A program made the translations under genes and the position numbers. From Dyadobacter sp. CY326 (GTDB lineage Bacteria; Bacteroidota; Bacteroidia; Cytophagales; Spirosomataceae), in the NCBI RefSeq assembly GCF_021390515.1, contig NZ_JAJUXI010000006.1, positions 310,001-374,000 of the forward strand: a DNA stretch of 64,000 nucleotides. The letters are read 5' to 3'. Below the pieces are notes generated by a model. That model ran no database searches and was not told the origin of the DNA. It saw only the letters and a list, made by a program, of their open reading frames with translations. Positions 37,457 to 47,176 of the stretch are shown one piece after another. Within the stretch, counting starts at the first letter, position 1. Every line of letters begins with the position of its first letter.

Positions 37457-38455
37457 ATGAAAGTCCTCATTACAGGTGCAACAGGTTTGGTTGGAAGCGC
37501 GACTGCCAGAAAATTTCTTTCGGAGCAGCATGAAGTGTTCGCACTATATCGATCCGGCTCGGACCGTGGCCTTTTGTCCGATGTAGAGTCAAAAATTCAA
37601 TGGATAGAAGGTGATATTCTGGATATCAGCTCTTTGGAAAAGGCTTTTAATGGAATGGATTATATTATTCACACGGCTGCTGTGGTTTCTTTTATTCCAA
37701 AAGACCGCAAAATGATGTACAAGGTCAATGTCGAAGGAACCGCTAACGTCGTTAATGTTTGCCTCAATCGAAAGATCGGAAAGCTTTGTCACGTGAGCAG
37801 CATTGCTGCCATTGGACGCCCTGATTCCAGAAAAGTTGTTGCGGGTCATGACATTGTCCTGGATGAAAATCACCGCTGGGAAGATTCGCCCGAAAACTCG
37901 GAATATGCCAAAACAAAGCATTTAGCCGAGCTTGAAGTGTGGCGCGGCATTGCAGAAGGGCTTAATGCGGTTATTGTGAACCCGACTTTGATCCTTGGCG
38001 AAGGCGACTGGCAAAAAAGCAGCACGCAGATTTTTAAATATGTATTTCAGGAAAAACCATTTTACACAGAAGGCATCGCGAACTATGTTGACGTCCAGGA
38101 TGTGGCAGAAATTGTTTACCAATTATTAGGCGCTGACATCTCGGGAGAAAGATTTCTGCTGAATGCGGGGAGCATTTCTTACAGAACTTTGTTCAATACT
38201 ATCGCCGATACAATGCACAAAAAGCGGCCGTCGATGCGAGTGGGCGCAGGGCTTGCCGGTGTTATCTGGCGGTTTGAAGCGGTTCGGACCTGGTTATTAG
38301 GAACAAAGCCGCTCATTACAAAGGAAACAGCTCAGTCGGCTGCAAGGAAGATCAGTTACGATAATGCAAAAGTGAGAAAAGCATTAAATTATAGCTTCCA
38401 ACCCATTGAGCGAACGGTTGCCAGGGTCAGTGAAAGTTTGCTCGGCAAGATTTGA
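37457..38455 (+). CDS. NAD-dependent epimerase/dehydratase (extended SDR)
   Basis: 332 residues from the ATG at 37457; a TTG four codons earlier is less likely. It has ITGATGLVGSATARKF (G-x-x-G-x-x-G), DYIIHTAAVVSF, a catalytic Ser in CHVSSIAAIG, and Y-x-x-x-K in SEYAKTKHLAEL. The general class resembles dihydroflavonol-4-reductase-like and cinnamoyl-CoA reductase-like proteins; substrate is unknown. Single gene. Confidence 0.88.
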   Translation: MKVLITGATGLVGSATARKFLSEQHEVFALYRSGSDRGLLSDVESKIQWIEGDILDISSLEKAFNGMDYIIHTAAVVSFIPKDRKMMYKVNVEGTANVVNVCLNRKIGKLCHVSSIAAIGRPDSRKVVAGHDIVLDENHRWEDSPENSEYAKTKHLAELEVWRGIAEGLNAVIVNPTLILGEGDWQKSSTQIFKYVFQEKPFYTEGIANYVDVQDVAEIVYQLLGADISGERFLLNAGSISYRTLFNTIADTMHKKRPSMRVGAGLAGVIWRFEAVRTWLLGTKPLITKETAQSAARKISYDNAKVRKALNYSFQPIERTVARVSESLLGKI

Positions 38456-38532
38456 ATAACGATTATTTATTTTATAACTTTCTTTAATTAATTAGTGGTG
38501 CGTTAGCCCTCAAATCTAACCTGACGTTTTGT

Positions 38533-39939
38533 ATGATGGAGAAAAATTTTGGGGAAAGAAAGGATTATATGAAAGAAACATTGCTCAGGTTTGAAAGAAT
38601 GCTTAAAACAAGCGAGCCGGTTTTTTTTGATTTGGATACTTACGAAAAAGTAACGGTTCACTACATTGAAAAAGGAGATTGGGAAAAGGCTTACAAGGCC
38701 TGTGAGTTGGGTTTATCGGATTATCCTTATTCGCTCGACCTTTTACTGAATATGGTGCAGCTGCATGCAAACCGCGGTGAGCACGAGTTGGCGCAGGAAA
38801 TACTGGAAAGAGCGTCGCTTTTTCATCCCGGCGACATTGAAATATCCTTCATGCAAGTTGCCATTTCCAATATGATCGGGGAGTTTGAAGAGGCCATCGA
38901 GGTTTTGGAAAACTTACTGCAGCGTGTTGAAGATCAGGATGAAATCTATTTCCAGATTGGGCAGACTTATCAAAACTGGGGAAAATATGACGAGGCGATC
39001 AAATTTTATAAAAAGTCGCTTCGCAATAACCTGAATAACGAAAGCGCACTTTATGAGCTCGCGCATTGTCTTGACCTAGTCGGTCAGCTGGAAAGTCATC
39101 TGGATTATTATAATGAGCTTGTTGACCGCGATCCGTTTTCGCATCATGCTTGGTATAATCTTGGGATTGCATTCAGCAAGTTGGAGCGTTATGAGGATGC
39201 AGTAAATGCTTACGAGTATGCAACATTAGTCAAAGATGATTTTGCTTCGGCCTTTTTTCAGCTGGGCAATTCGTACATGAACCTCGAAAAATACGAGGAC
39301 GCAAAAGAACAATATCTGCGCGCCATTGAATTGGAAGGCGAGCAGCCCGAAACGTGCTGTTGCTTAGGAACTTGTTACGAGAAATTAGGCGAGTTTGAAA
39401 CTGCGATCAAATATTACAGACAAACCGTTAAGCTCGATAAGCAGTGGGACGATGGCTGGTATGGTTTGGGAATCTGTTTCAGTGAGCTGGGACGCTGGTA
39501 TGAAGCCGTTGGTTTTTTGCGTAAAGCCATTCAGATCACCGAATTAAATCCAGATTATTGGCTTGCGCTTGCAGAAACCGAGTTTAAAGTCGGCAATGTA
39601 ATTTCAGCATTCGAAGCGTTTGAAAAAGCTGCGGAAATTGAGCCGTCCAATCCGGATATCTGGTTGAAATGGTCGCATGTCTTATTTGAGCAAGGAAATT
39701 ACGTGCGTGCCTGCGATCTTTTGCAAGCTGCAATCGACGAGATGCCGGAGGAAGCCGATCTTTATTATCGCATGGCCGTTTACCAGATTCACGCAGGAAC
39801 TTATCGTGAAGCATTGTTAAACCTTGAAACAGGTTTGACGCTTGATTATGATGCGCATGTGCAGCTTTTCGACTTTTTTCCTGATTTGGAAAAACAAAAA
39901 GCATTATTCCGCATCATTGAACAATACAGGGAGAAGTAA
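38533..39939 (+). CDS. Tetratricopeptide repeat protein
   Basis: 468 residues, soluble. At least nine TPR units can be followed, for example EIYFQIGQTYQNWGKYDEAI, HHAWYNLGIAFSKLERYEDA, ASAFFQLGNSYMNLEKYEDA, and a Cys-rich version PETCCCLGTCYEKLGEFETA. It is likely a cytoplasmic scaffold. Its stop is separated by one base from the end of the converging glycosyltransferase gene, with no room for a terminator. Confidence 0.92.
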   Translation: MMEKNFGERKDYMKETLLRFERMLKTSEPVFFDLDTYEKVTVHYIEKGDWEKAYKACELGLSDYPYSLDLLLNMVQLHANRGEHELAQEILERASLFHPGDIEISFMQVAISNMIGEFEEAIEVLENLLQRVEDQDEIYFQIGQTYQNWGKYDEAIKFYKKSLRNNLNNESALYELAHCLDLVGQLESHLDYYNELVDRDPFSHHAWYNLGIAFSKLERYEDAVNAYEYATLVKDDFASAFFQLGNSYMNLEKYEDAKEQYLRAIELEGEQPETCCCLGTCYEKLGEFETAIKYYRQTVKLDKQWDDGWYGLGICFSELGRWYEAVGFLRKAIQITELNPDYWLALAETEFKVGNVISAFEAFEKAAEIEPSNPDIWLKWSHVLFEQGNYVRACDLLQAAIDEMPEEADLYYRMAVYQIHAGTYREALLNLETGLTLDYDAHVQLFDFFPDLEKQKALFRIIEQYREK

Positions 39940-39940
39940 A

Positions 39941-41059
39941 TCAGCCAAGATTTTTATACAAATCAATCAGCTGTGCAGCGATATTTTCGCCAGAGAATTG
40001 ACTAATGTGTGGTTTCCCGGCATTAACAAGGCATTTTCTTAAATTGACATCAGTAATCAGTTTAGTAAGCTGCTTACTGATGTCTTCTTTTTGATAGGGA
40101 TCTGCATACAAGCCTCCGGGCCCGCCGGCTTCTTCAAGACAAGAGCCTTTCGCGGCTAACACAGGAGTGCCGCTGTGCAGCGCCTCCAAAATTGGAATTC
40201 CAAATCCTTCATAAACAGATATATAGGCAAATATTTCCGCTTGCTGATAAAGAGCGGGCAAATGCTCCGTTGGAACATTACTTAGGATTTTGACTTTGTT
40301 TTCCAGATTCAATCTTTTGACCGAATCCAAAATTTTAGATGTGTAACTCGTTTGTTTTCCAACCAAAATGAGGTCAAAGTCATTGTCAGGCACATCAGCA
40401 AATGCTTCAACTAACCGATGCTGGTTTTTTCGTTCCTCCAATGTGCCAACGCAAAGGACATAAGGCTTTTGAATGTTGTAAAGAGCTGTTATCTCCTTTC
40501 TTTTCTGTTCGTCAATTGTCTGTTTAAAAATGGGGTTACAATCCTGATAAACAACTTCGATCTTCCCATTATCAACATTGTAAAGCTCGATCAAATCTCG
40601 TTTGGTTTGCTCGCTGATGGCAATTACAGTGTCAGCTCGGCGGCACGCGGATTGGAATTTGTGTCTGTAAATGAGCCGGTCTATCGGTTTGAACAGGTGC
40701 GGCAGCCTTTCAAAAATGAGATCGTGAATGGTCACCACTGAACGGATTCCTGCCTTCTCCAGTCCTCGGGGAATCTCATTGCTTAGTCCATGGAAAATTT
40801 GGATTTCGTCTTCTTTGAGCTGTTTTGTGATAGACGCATATCGCCAGTAAGCAGACAACTTTTTGTCAAAGAATGTCTGAGGCAGCTTAATGCGGTCTTC
40901 CGGAAAGCCTGGAAATAAATTAGCGCGGTTTTTGGGAGTGTAGGCTAAATATGCGTGATCTTTTTCGTGCGTTTGAAGGGCATTAAGCACAAAGCGGCTG
41001 TAATTTCCAAGTCCGGTCTTATTTGCAAAAGCTCTTTTGGCATCAAATCCAATGCGCAT
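39941..41059 (-). CDS. Glycosyltransferase family 4
   Basis: 372 residues. The N-terminal domain opens with RIGFDAKRAFANKTGLGNYS. The C-terminal nucleotide-sugar domain has YVLCVGTLEERKNQHRLVEA, the E-x7-E pattern in YEGFGIPILEALHSGTPVLA and CLEEAGGPGGLYADP. It transfers a sugar from an activated donor in cell-surface or polysaccharide synthesis; the specificity cannot be told. It is divergent from the M16 peptidase at 41151. Confidence 0.92.
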   Translation of the reverse strand: MRIGFDAKRAFANKTGLGNYSRFVLNALQTHEKDHAYLAYTPKNRANLFPGFPEDRIKLPQTFFDKKLSAYWRYASITKQLKEDEIQIFHGLSNEIPRGLEKAGIRSVVTIHDLIFERLPHLFKPIDRLIYRHKFQSACRRADTVIAISEQTKRDLIELYNVDNGKIEVVYQDCNPIFKQTIDEQKRKEITALYNIQKPYVLCVGTLEERKNQHRLVEAFADVPDNDFDLILVGKQTSYTSKILDSVKRLNLENKVKILSNVPTEHLPALYQQAEIFAYISVYEGFGIPILEALHSGTPVLAAKGSCLEEAGGPGGLYADPYQKEDISKQLTKLITDVNLRKCLVNAGKPHISQFSGENIAAQLIDLYKNLG

Positions 41060-41096
41060 AACTGGTGTTTTACAAGGGTTTCAGAGCAAAAGTCTG

Positions 41097-41104
41097 TAAT
41101 TTTG
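41097..41104 (+). promoter_or_regulatory. Candidate -7 element for the first M16 peptidase gene
   Basis: TAATTTTG matches TAnnTTTG 47 bases before the ATG at 41151. No TTG at the ideal -33 spacing. Confidence 0.4.
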
Positions 41105-41150
41105 TGGATACCACCGAAAATTATTGGTGCGTATTTTGTGTTTAAAAGGA

Positions 41151-42443
41151 ATGAAGAGAGATAACGTCCAAAAACAGGGTAACCCCAAATCCACCACATT
41201 ATTACTCACCGAAGAATATCAGTTACATACGCTTGCAAACGGCATCCGCATTGCACATAAGCAGGTTCCGTACACGCAAATTGCGCATTGCGGGATCATG
41301 CTCGACATTGGGAGCCGCGATGAATTGCCACACCAACAAGGCCTTGCCCATTTTTGGGAGCATATGGCATTTAAAGGGACTGAAAAACGCAGTTCTTACC
41401 ACATTATCAACCGCTTGGAGAATGTTGGGGGTGAATTAAACGCCTACACAACCAAAGAAAAGATCTGTTTTCACGCCTCAGTGCTAGACGATCATTTCGA
41501 AAAAGCGATGGATTTGCTGGCTGACATTACTTTTCACTCCGTTTTTCCAGAAAAGCAAATTGAACGCGAGCGGAATGTTATTCTTGAAGAAATGTCCATG
41601 TACATTGATTCTCCGGAAGATGCCATTCAGGATGATTTTGACCAGCTTATTTTCCCCGATCATGCTTTGGGAAACAATATATTAGGCACTGCCGAAACGG
41701 TTAGCGCATTTGGTAAAGCCGATTTAACGCAATTTATCAACGACAACATTGACACTGAAAGGATCGTCGTTTGCTCGGTGAGCAGATTGCCTTTTTCAAA
41801 AGTGATCCGCGTTGCCGAGAAATATCTGGGCGACGTTCCGCATCGTAAAACTACACGCGTGCGACAAGCGCCAGCGGCTTATTCTCCCTTGAATCAACAA
41901 AAAGAACGCTCGATTTCCCAGGCGCAATGTGCAATGGGACAACCCGCATATGCGCTTCTGGATGATCGGAGGCTGCCGTTTTTTATGTTGGTCAATTTGC
42001 TCGGCGGTCCGGGAATGAACTCGCGTTTCAATCTTTCGTTGCGCGAAAAATATGGTTTTGTGTATTCGATCGAAGGCAATTACACGCCTTATCTCGACAC
42101 GGGTTTCATGGGGATTTTCTTTGGAACAGAACAAAAACAATTGAATAAAAGCATTTCCCTCATTCACAAGGAACTGAAACGCATTCGCGAAGTGCCATTG
42201 TCCGTTTTGCAACTGCATCAAACGAAAGTTCAGTTAATGGGACAACTTGCCATGTCCGAGGAAAGCAACATGAGTTTTATGCTGATGATGGCAAAAAGTC
42301 TGCTGGATACGGGGCGTGTGGATTCGTTACCGGAAATTTTTACCGAAATAGAGCAGATTACGGCTTCTCAATTGCAGGAAATCGCCCAAGAGATGTTTAA
42401 GGAAGAGCAATTTAGCTATTTAACTTTCCTTCCGGAAGACTAA
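41151..42443 (+). CDS. M16 family (insulinase-type) zinc peptidase
   Basis: 430 residues from ATG at 41151, preceded by aaaagga. The inverted zinc motif H-x-x-E-H is HFWEH, and the third ligand Glu lies in RNVILEEMSMYID. A second, catalytically inactive half follows with LGGPGMNSRFNLSLREKYGF. This is an M16B peptidase like PqqL/YmxG and mitochondrial processing peptidase beta. It has no signal peptide, so it is probably cytoplasmic. It converges with a second M16 peptidase gene. Confidence 0.93.
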   Translation: MKRDNVQKQGNPKSTTLLLTEEYQLHTLANGIRIAHKQVPYTQIAHCGIMLDIGSRDELPHQQGLAHFWEHMAFKGTEKRSSYHIINRLENVGGELNAYTTKEKICFHASVLDDHFEKAMDLLADITFHSVFPEKQIERERNVILEEMSMYIDSPEDAIQDDFDQLIFPDHALGNNILGTAETVSAFGKADLTQFINDNIDTERIVVCSVSRLPFSKVIRVAEKYLGDVPHRKTTRVRQAPAAYSPLNQQKERSISQAQCAMGQPAYALLDDRRLPFFMLVNLLGGPGMNSRFNLSLREKYGFVYSIEGNYTPYLDTGFMGIFFGTEQKQLNKSISLIHKELKRIREVPLSVLQLHQTKVQLMGQLAMSEESNMSFMLMMAKSLLDTGRVDSLPEIFTEIEQITASQLQEIAQEMFKEEQFSYLTFLPED

Positions 42444-42490
42444 CATTCAGTGCAATCTTCATCGAATGTATTTTTCTGATATGAAAACTC

Positions 42491-42527
42491 ACCAGCTGCA
42501 ATGTTAAGCCATCGCAGCTGGTTTTTC
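42491..42527 (+). terminator. Terminator of the first M16 gene, overlapping the 3' end of the second
   Basis: accagctgc and gcagctggt form the stem, with a T-rich tail. The right arm lies inside the last codons of the converging M16 gene. Confidence 0.7.
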
Positions 42528-43760
42528 TTCGGCCCTGTAATATAATGTCGCGGCGTTTTCCGGCCTCAAAATGGACTTCGCGGCCTGTTGAATGTCGGCA
42601 GACGTCAGGTTTCTGATAATTTCCGCGTCCTCATTCGCCCATTCCACATTGCCAGCATTGGCTGCAAAAGCCAGGTTCATTGCGCGGTTAAGCAATTCCA
42701 CTTCCGAGAATGCGAGTGAAGCTTCGGACTGATTTTTCACTTTGGTGACTTCTTCATCGCTCGCGCCATTTGCGACAATCTCCTGCAAAATTTCATTTAC
42801 AGCCGCATCGGCAGCTTCTAGCGTGACATTCGGATTCAGGTTTCCCTTAATCATAAGCAAACCCGGATCAAGCGAAGAAGTAACGCTGGCGCTGATGCTG
42901 TTGAACAGCGACTTATCTTTCAATAAACTTTGATAAAGTCGGGACGATTTTCCGCGTCCTAAAATATCGCTCAGCAAGTCGGTTGCATAAAAGCCCTTTT
43001 CATATCTGCCCGGCATGTGAAACACCTTTATCAGCGAATTTAAAGGCACAGCGGCAGACGTTTCCAGATGACGCGCCTCGCTTTGAGCTGGCTCCATCGG
43101 AATGTTTCTGATATGCGCCGGGCCCGGAGGAATGTCACCAAACCATTTCTTCGAAAGTTCGAGCACCTGGGCACTTTTCACAGCGCCTGCAACCACCATT
43201 ACCGCATTGTTAGGTCTGTAAAAACGGAAGAAAAAGTCCTGCACATCGTCCATCGTCGCCCTTTCGATATGGTCAATGTCCTTGCCGATCGTGGCCCAGC
43301 GATAGGGATGTTGCTTGTAAGCCAAAGGCCTTAATTTGAGCCAAATATCGCCATATGGCTGATTGAGATAGCGTTGTTTGAACTCCTCAATAACCACTTT
43401 TCGCTGCACTTCCAGCACATTCGGGTCAAAAGAAAGGCTCATCATTCTATCCGATTCGAGCCAGAATGCCGTTTCTATATTATCGGCCGGTAAGGTGATG
43501 TAATAATTTGTAATGTCAGGTGAGGTGAATGCATTGTTTTCGCCACCCACATTTTGGACCGGAATGTCGTAACTGGGAATGTTTTTAGAGCCGCCAAACA
43601 TCAGGTGTTCAAAGAGATGGGCAAATCCCGTGCGTTCTTCGTCTTCATCCCGCGAACCCACATTATACAAGATATTTACGGCAGCCATTGGTGTTGAAAA
43701 ATCTTCATGAACAAAAACTTTCAAGCCATTATCCAGAACAAACTGCTCGTAACGAATCAT
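42504..43760 (-). CDS. M16 family (insulinase-type) zinc peptidase
   Basis: 418 residues. The zinc motif is HLFEHLMFGG, and the third ligand Glu lies in VVIEEFKQRYLN. The C-terminal half has the substrate-contacting ILGRGKSSRLYQSLLKDKSL. Both M16 genes here have intact active sites, so this is not the usual active/inactive pair. No signal peptide is visible. The two genes end toward each other with 60 bases between stops. Confidence 0.93.
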   Translation of the reverse strand: MIRYEQFVLDNGLKVFVHEDFSTPMAAVNILYNVGSRDEDEERTGFAHLFEHLMFGGSKNIPSYDIPVQNVGGENNAFTSPDITNYYITLPADNIETAFWLESDRMMSLSFDPNVLEVQRKVVIEEFKQRYLNQPYGDIWLKLRPLAYKQHPYRWATIGKDIDHIERATMDDVQDFFFRFYRPNNAVMVVAGAVKSAQVLELSKKWFGDIPPGPAHIRNIPMEPAQSEARHLETSAAVPLNSLIKVFHMPGRYEKGFYATDLLSDILGRGKSSRLYQSLLKDKSLFNSISASVTSSLDPGLLMIKGNLNPNVTLEAADAAVNEILQEIVANGASDEEVTKVKNQSEASLAFSEVELLNRAMNLAFAANAGNVEWANEDAEIIRNLTSADIQQAAKSILRPENAATLYYRAEEKPAAMA

Positions 43761-43903
43761 AATATCAATGAGTAAGATAAATTTTTTTAGAACGGACTAA
43801 ATAAAACTTTGGTCCAGAACCCGTCTCAGCGTTTTCGGGTTGTTAACAAAGCTAATGTTCAGCTGCGGTTCCACCAAACCATTTCGAGTTTATAGTAAAT
43901 GCC

Positions 43904-45019
43904 ATGCAGATTTCACTTCGGTTAATTTTCCTTTTTGCCTTCATATGCCTGCCATTCCTTGCGCCAGCGCAGTTATTGAACGATCCGGCGTCGATAAAGA
44001 ACATCCAGAGCAGTTTGGATAAGATTTACAATTACGATTTTGACGAAGCGGAAACCATCATTGCGCAGGTTGAAAAAAAATACCCAAATCACCCCGTTAC
44101 TTACATTCTGGATTCATTTATCCTGTTTTGGAAGCATTTGCCAATTAAGGATAATCCAGTAAAGTCGAAGGAATATTTGCGGAAACTCGATCAATGCCTT
44201 GAAGCGATTAACAAAAAATATGGTAAAAATAGCCTGGATCCGGAGGCAGTTTTTTACACAATGGTTGCGCGTGGTTACATGGCCATGATTTACAATTACA
44301 AAGGAGAAATGATGAATGCGGCAGGAGAGGGCAAGAAGGCATATAATGCTTTCGTGGAAGGCCTGAAACTGATCAATAAAAATCCTGAGTTTTACTTCAC
44401 TTCTGGCATGTATAATTACTATGTGGAGGTTTATCCGGAAGAACATCCGATGGTGAAGCCGTTGCTTGTTTTCTTCAAAAGCGGAGATAAAGCACTGGGT
44501 TTAAAGCAGATTGACAATGCGACAAAAGTCGGAACGATAACGCGTGCGGAAGCTTGTTTTTACATTTCCCACATTTACCTAAAATACGAATCAAAGCCTG
44601 AAAAAGCGGTTTTTTATATGGATAAGCTGAATGCTTTATATCCCAAAAATCCTGTGTTTCAGATGAAGAATGTGGAATCGCTGCTGTTGTCCGGGAAGTA
44701 TGATATGGCGGAAAAAGAGCTTGTTTCGCTTAAAAAAATCAACACCGGTTTTTATCCCGCAGCATGGCGCACGTTTCAGGGAATGTTAGATGAGAAAAGC
44801 GAAAAGAACGACGCAAACGCACAACGAGAATATTTACTCGCACTCAAAACGCCGCACGACGCGCAGTACACGAAAGAATATCATGCAATGGCTTACGCTG
44901 GCCTGGCCCGCATTGCAGCCCGCGCGGGAAACAAGGGCAAAGCAAAAGATTACTACAAAAAATGCCTCGATAAAGCTGAATACAGGTCTGTCATTAAGGA
45001 AGCAAAGGCATTTAAATGA
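43904..45019 (+). CDS. Secreted tetratricopeptide-repeat protein
   Basis: 371 residues. A signal peptide (cut after APAQ) precedes repeated helical pairs such as YDFDEAETIIAQVEKKYPNH, ARGYMAMIYNYKGEMMNAAG, and the C-terminal MAYAGLARIAARAGNKGKAK. The protein is periplasmic or outer-membrane bound. Function unknown. It ends 3 bases before the converging amidohydrolase gene. Confidence 0.82.
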   Translation: MQISLRLIFLFAFICLPFLAPAQLLNDPASIKNIQSSLDKIYNYDFDEAETIIAQVEKKYPNHPVTYILDSFILFWKHLPIKDNPVKSKEYLRKLDQCLEAINKKYGKNSLDPEAVFYTMVARGYMAMIYNYKGEMMNAAGEGKKAYNAFVEGLKLINKNPEFYFTSGMYNYYVEVYPEEHPMVKPLLVFFKSGDKALGLKQIDNATKVGTITRAEACFYISHIYLKYESKPEKAVFYMDKLNALYPKNPVFQMKNVESLLLSGKYDMAEKELVSLKKINTGFYPAAWRTFQGMLDEKSEKNDANAQREYLLALKTPHDAQYTKEYHAMAYAGLARIAARAGNKGKAKDYYKKCLDKAEYRSVIKEAKAFK

Positions 45020-45022
45020 CAA

Positions 45023-46156
45023 TTATTTTGGGAAAAGGCTTTTGTCTAATCCGGGAATAATTTTGAGGGCATTTTTGTAATACAATTTCTTCAAAACCTC
45101 ATCTGACAAGCCCATGCCATACATTCGCCAGAAAGCGTGGTATTTTTTGTGATAGGGAAAATATTCATCCTCTGTTTCCAAAACCCTGAAATAGGTCATA
45201 TACTCCGCAGGCACCCAGCTGTCTTTGCCAAACAGAACGCGATCTTGATATTTATCAAAAAACTTCTTTGCCGTCCGTGGCTGACGTCCCAATTCCGCAA
45301 TTACCGCACCGATTTCGACGTACATGTTTGGGAAAGCGATCATCAGGCTGTCCAGCTTTTTCAGATTGTTTGGATACCAGCCCATGTGCGCATTGATAAA
45401 AATCGTTTTTGGGTTGCTGCGGAAAATATGGTGCTGCTCAGCAATTAATGAATCAAACGGCACGGGATCATTAGCGCCGCGGCGACGTCCCGGATGCGTT
45501 TTCAATTCAAGCCAGCGCTCGTTGTAACGGTCCATGGGGTCCCAAAATGAAGGGACATCAGCAGTGTGAATGAGCACCGGAATGCCAAGTTCACCGCATT
45601 TATTCCAAACAGGCTGCAATCGTGCATCGCTTACGGCAACGCGGTTTCCTTTGTCATCTTTAATGCCGCTGAAACCAAGGCTTTTATAGATTTTCAAGCC
45701 TTTTGCACCCATTTTCACATCTTCTTCCAATTGTTTCACGGCCTTTGCAGACCAGTCTGCTTCACCAAAACCTTTGAATTGCAGATTGGTAAAAACGGCA
45801 ATCCGCTTTGGCTCATTTTTAGCAACATTTTCCAGCGAACCTTTCAATGTTGCGGTTCCCTCAGCCCATTCCTGCGACCAGCCTCTTCCGCTCAGATTAA
45901 CCATGATGCCCATGTTCAGGCTATCCATTTGCTTGGTTAGCGCTTTCAGATCCTGCGTAGGCATTTGATATTGATGGTTATGCACGTCAATAAATGGAAA
46001 TTTAGCGCGCTTAATGATATGCTCCTCAACTTTTAATGTTGAAATAGGATCATATTCTTCAAAACCAAGTGGCTGCGTAAGTTGTCCGCCTTCCTGTGCG
46101 CAGGCGTTGAGCGTGAAACCGATGCAAATGGAAAGTGCGAGGAGAATTTTTTTCAT
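45023..46156 (-). CDS. Amidohydrolase-family lipoprotein
   Basis: 377 residues. A lipobox L-N-A-C lies at Cys19. The TIM-barrel of the amidohydrolase_2 (ACMSD-like) family is seen in FPFIDVHNHQY (HxH), KGLKIYKSLGFSG, IPVLIHTADVPSFW, FINAHMGWYPNN and RVLFGKDSW (late Asp). Metal ligands are therefore intact. It is a hydrolase or decarboxylase anchored outside the inner membrane. It follows ispF by 12 bases. Confidence 0.85.
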   Translation of the reverse strand: MKKILLALSICIGFTLNACAQEGGQLTQPLGFEEYDPISTLKVEEHIIKRAKFPFIDVHNHQYQMPTQDLKALTKQMDSLNMGIMVNLSGRGWSQEWAEGTATLKGSLENVAKNEPKRIAVFTNLQFKGFGEADWSAKAVKQLEEDVKMGAKGLKIYKSLGFSGIKDDKGNRVAVSDARLQPVWNKCGELGIPVLIHTADVPSFWDPMDRYNERWLELKTHPGRRRGANDPVPFDSLIAEQHHIFRSNPKTIFINAHMGWYPNNLKKLDSLMIAFPNMYVEIGAVIAELGRQPRTAKKFFDKYQDRVLFGKDSWVPAEYMTYFRVLETEDEYFPYHKKYHAFWRMYGMGLSDEVLKKLYYKNALKIIPGLDKSLFPK

Positions 46157-46168
46157 GTAAGGATACCT

Positions 46169-46690
46169 TCAAAGGGTTGTTGTAGCTTCTTTGTTTGGTG
46201 GGAAAGCATTAGGAGAATATATTAATGCAACACAATGGGCAGCAATTCCTTCCTCCCTGCCTACAAATCCTAGATGTTCGGATGTGGTGGCTTTAATGGA
46301 AATATCTTCTTCGGGAATTTGCGTTACTGCTGCAAGACAGGACTTCATTTCAGGAATGTGGGGGTTGAGCTTGGGACTTTGCAACACGATTGTGACGTCC
46401 ACATTGCCAACTTCATAACCCTTTTCTCTGATCATTTCCAGCACTTTGGCTAGCAAAAGCTTGCTGTCAACGCCTTTCCATTGTGGATCTTTATCTGAAA
46501 AATGATATCCGATGTTTCGCATATTAGCTGCTCCTAAAAGCGCGTCGCACATGACGTGACAGACGACATCAGCATCGGAATGGCCCCTGGCGCCATGTGT
46601 GTGCGGGATTAAAATTCCACCGAGCCAGAAAGGCCGGTTTTCAACCAATTGATGCACATCATAACCCTGGCCAACGCGAAACGGAAACAT
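46169..46690 (-). CDS. ispF: 2-C-methyl-D-erythritol 2,4-cyclodiphosphate synthase
   Basis: 173 residues. Zinc ligands are in GYDVHQL and HSDADVVCHVMCDALLGA. Other blocks are IGYHFSDKDPQWKGVDS, NVDVTIVLQSPKL and KATTSEHLGFVGREEGIAAH. It makes the cyclodiphosphate in the MEP isoprenoid pathway. Usual length. It leads a short unit with the amidohydrolase lipoprotein gene. Confidence 0.96.
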   Translation of the reverse strand: MFPFRVGQGYDVHQLVENRPFWLGGILIPHTHGARGHSDADVVCHVMCDALLGAANMRNIGYHFSDKDPQWKGVDSKLLLAKVLEMIREKGYEVGNVDVTIVLQSPKLNPHIPEMKSCLAAVTQIPEEDISIKATTSEHLGFVGREEGIAAHCVALIYSPNAFPPNKEATTTL

Positions 46691-46739
46691 GAAATTATTT
46701 TAATGAGGAACGTAGTATTTTGATTAAATGAAGCGACGA

Positions 46740-47084
46740 TTACCGGGCTTTAAGGACATCAATGTCTTGGCGCATGGCAGCCATCTCTCTGTGTGTCTGA
46801 GCAAATTGCTCGTCACTGCGGTCAAAACGACTCATCATCGCTTCGAACAAATTGTTCAGCCCTTGCTTCGTTGACATGTTTTCCTTCAAGTAAGCAACAT
46901 CAACCTTCAAGACTTCAATGTCTTTCGAGTTCGTTCTGACAACTTTGGTAAGGTCCATCACACTTTGTTGAAGAACGGTTTGGCCGTATTTCAATTCAGT
47001 CTGACCATGTTCAAGCCTATCCAAACGCATTAAACTTTCGGCCATTAACTCTTCGAGATTGCCGATTCTCTCTCTGTCTTTCAT
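46740..47084 (-). CDS. Coiled-coil protein, unknown
   Basis: 114 residues, highly charged heptads (KDRERIGNLEELMAESLMRL, LKYGQTVLQQSVMDLTKVVR) with no membrane segment. It ends with a repeat of short helices (REMAAMRQDIDVLKAR). It resembles short coiled-coil tail or scaffold proteins; no family is assigned. A -7-like element lies upstream. Confidence 0.6.
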   Translation of the reverse strand: MKDRERIGNLEELMAESLMRLDRLEHGQTELKYGQTVLQQSVMDLTKVVRTNSKDIEVLKVDVAYLKENMSTKQGLNNLFEAMMSRFDRSDEQFAQTHREMAAMRQDIDVLKAR

Positions 47085-47109
47085 AAATAATGTATGTAAT
47101 GATTTTTTT

Positions 47110-47117
47110 CAAATATA
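47110..47117 (-). promoter_or_regulatory. Candidate -7 element for the coiled-coil gene
   Basis: On the minus strand this is TATATTTG, 26 bases before the ATG at 47084. It lies just downstream of the previous operon's terminator. No TTG at the ideal distance. Confidence 0.45.
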
Positions 47118-47123
47118 AACAAA

Positions 47124-47158
47124 CAAGCCGGAAGGATCACATTGTGATTTCCGGCTTG
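47124..47158 (-). terminator. Terminator of the sigma-like/anti-sigma-like operon
   Basis: caagccggaa and ttccggcttg flank a 15-base loop; on the minus strand a T-rich stretch follows. Confidence 0.8.
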
Positions 47159-47176
47159 CTATAAAAAACGCGCAGA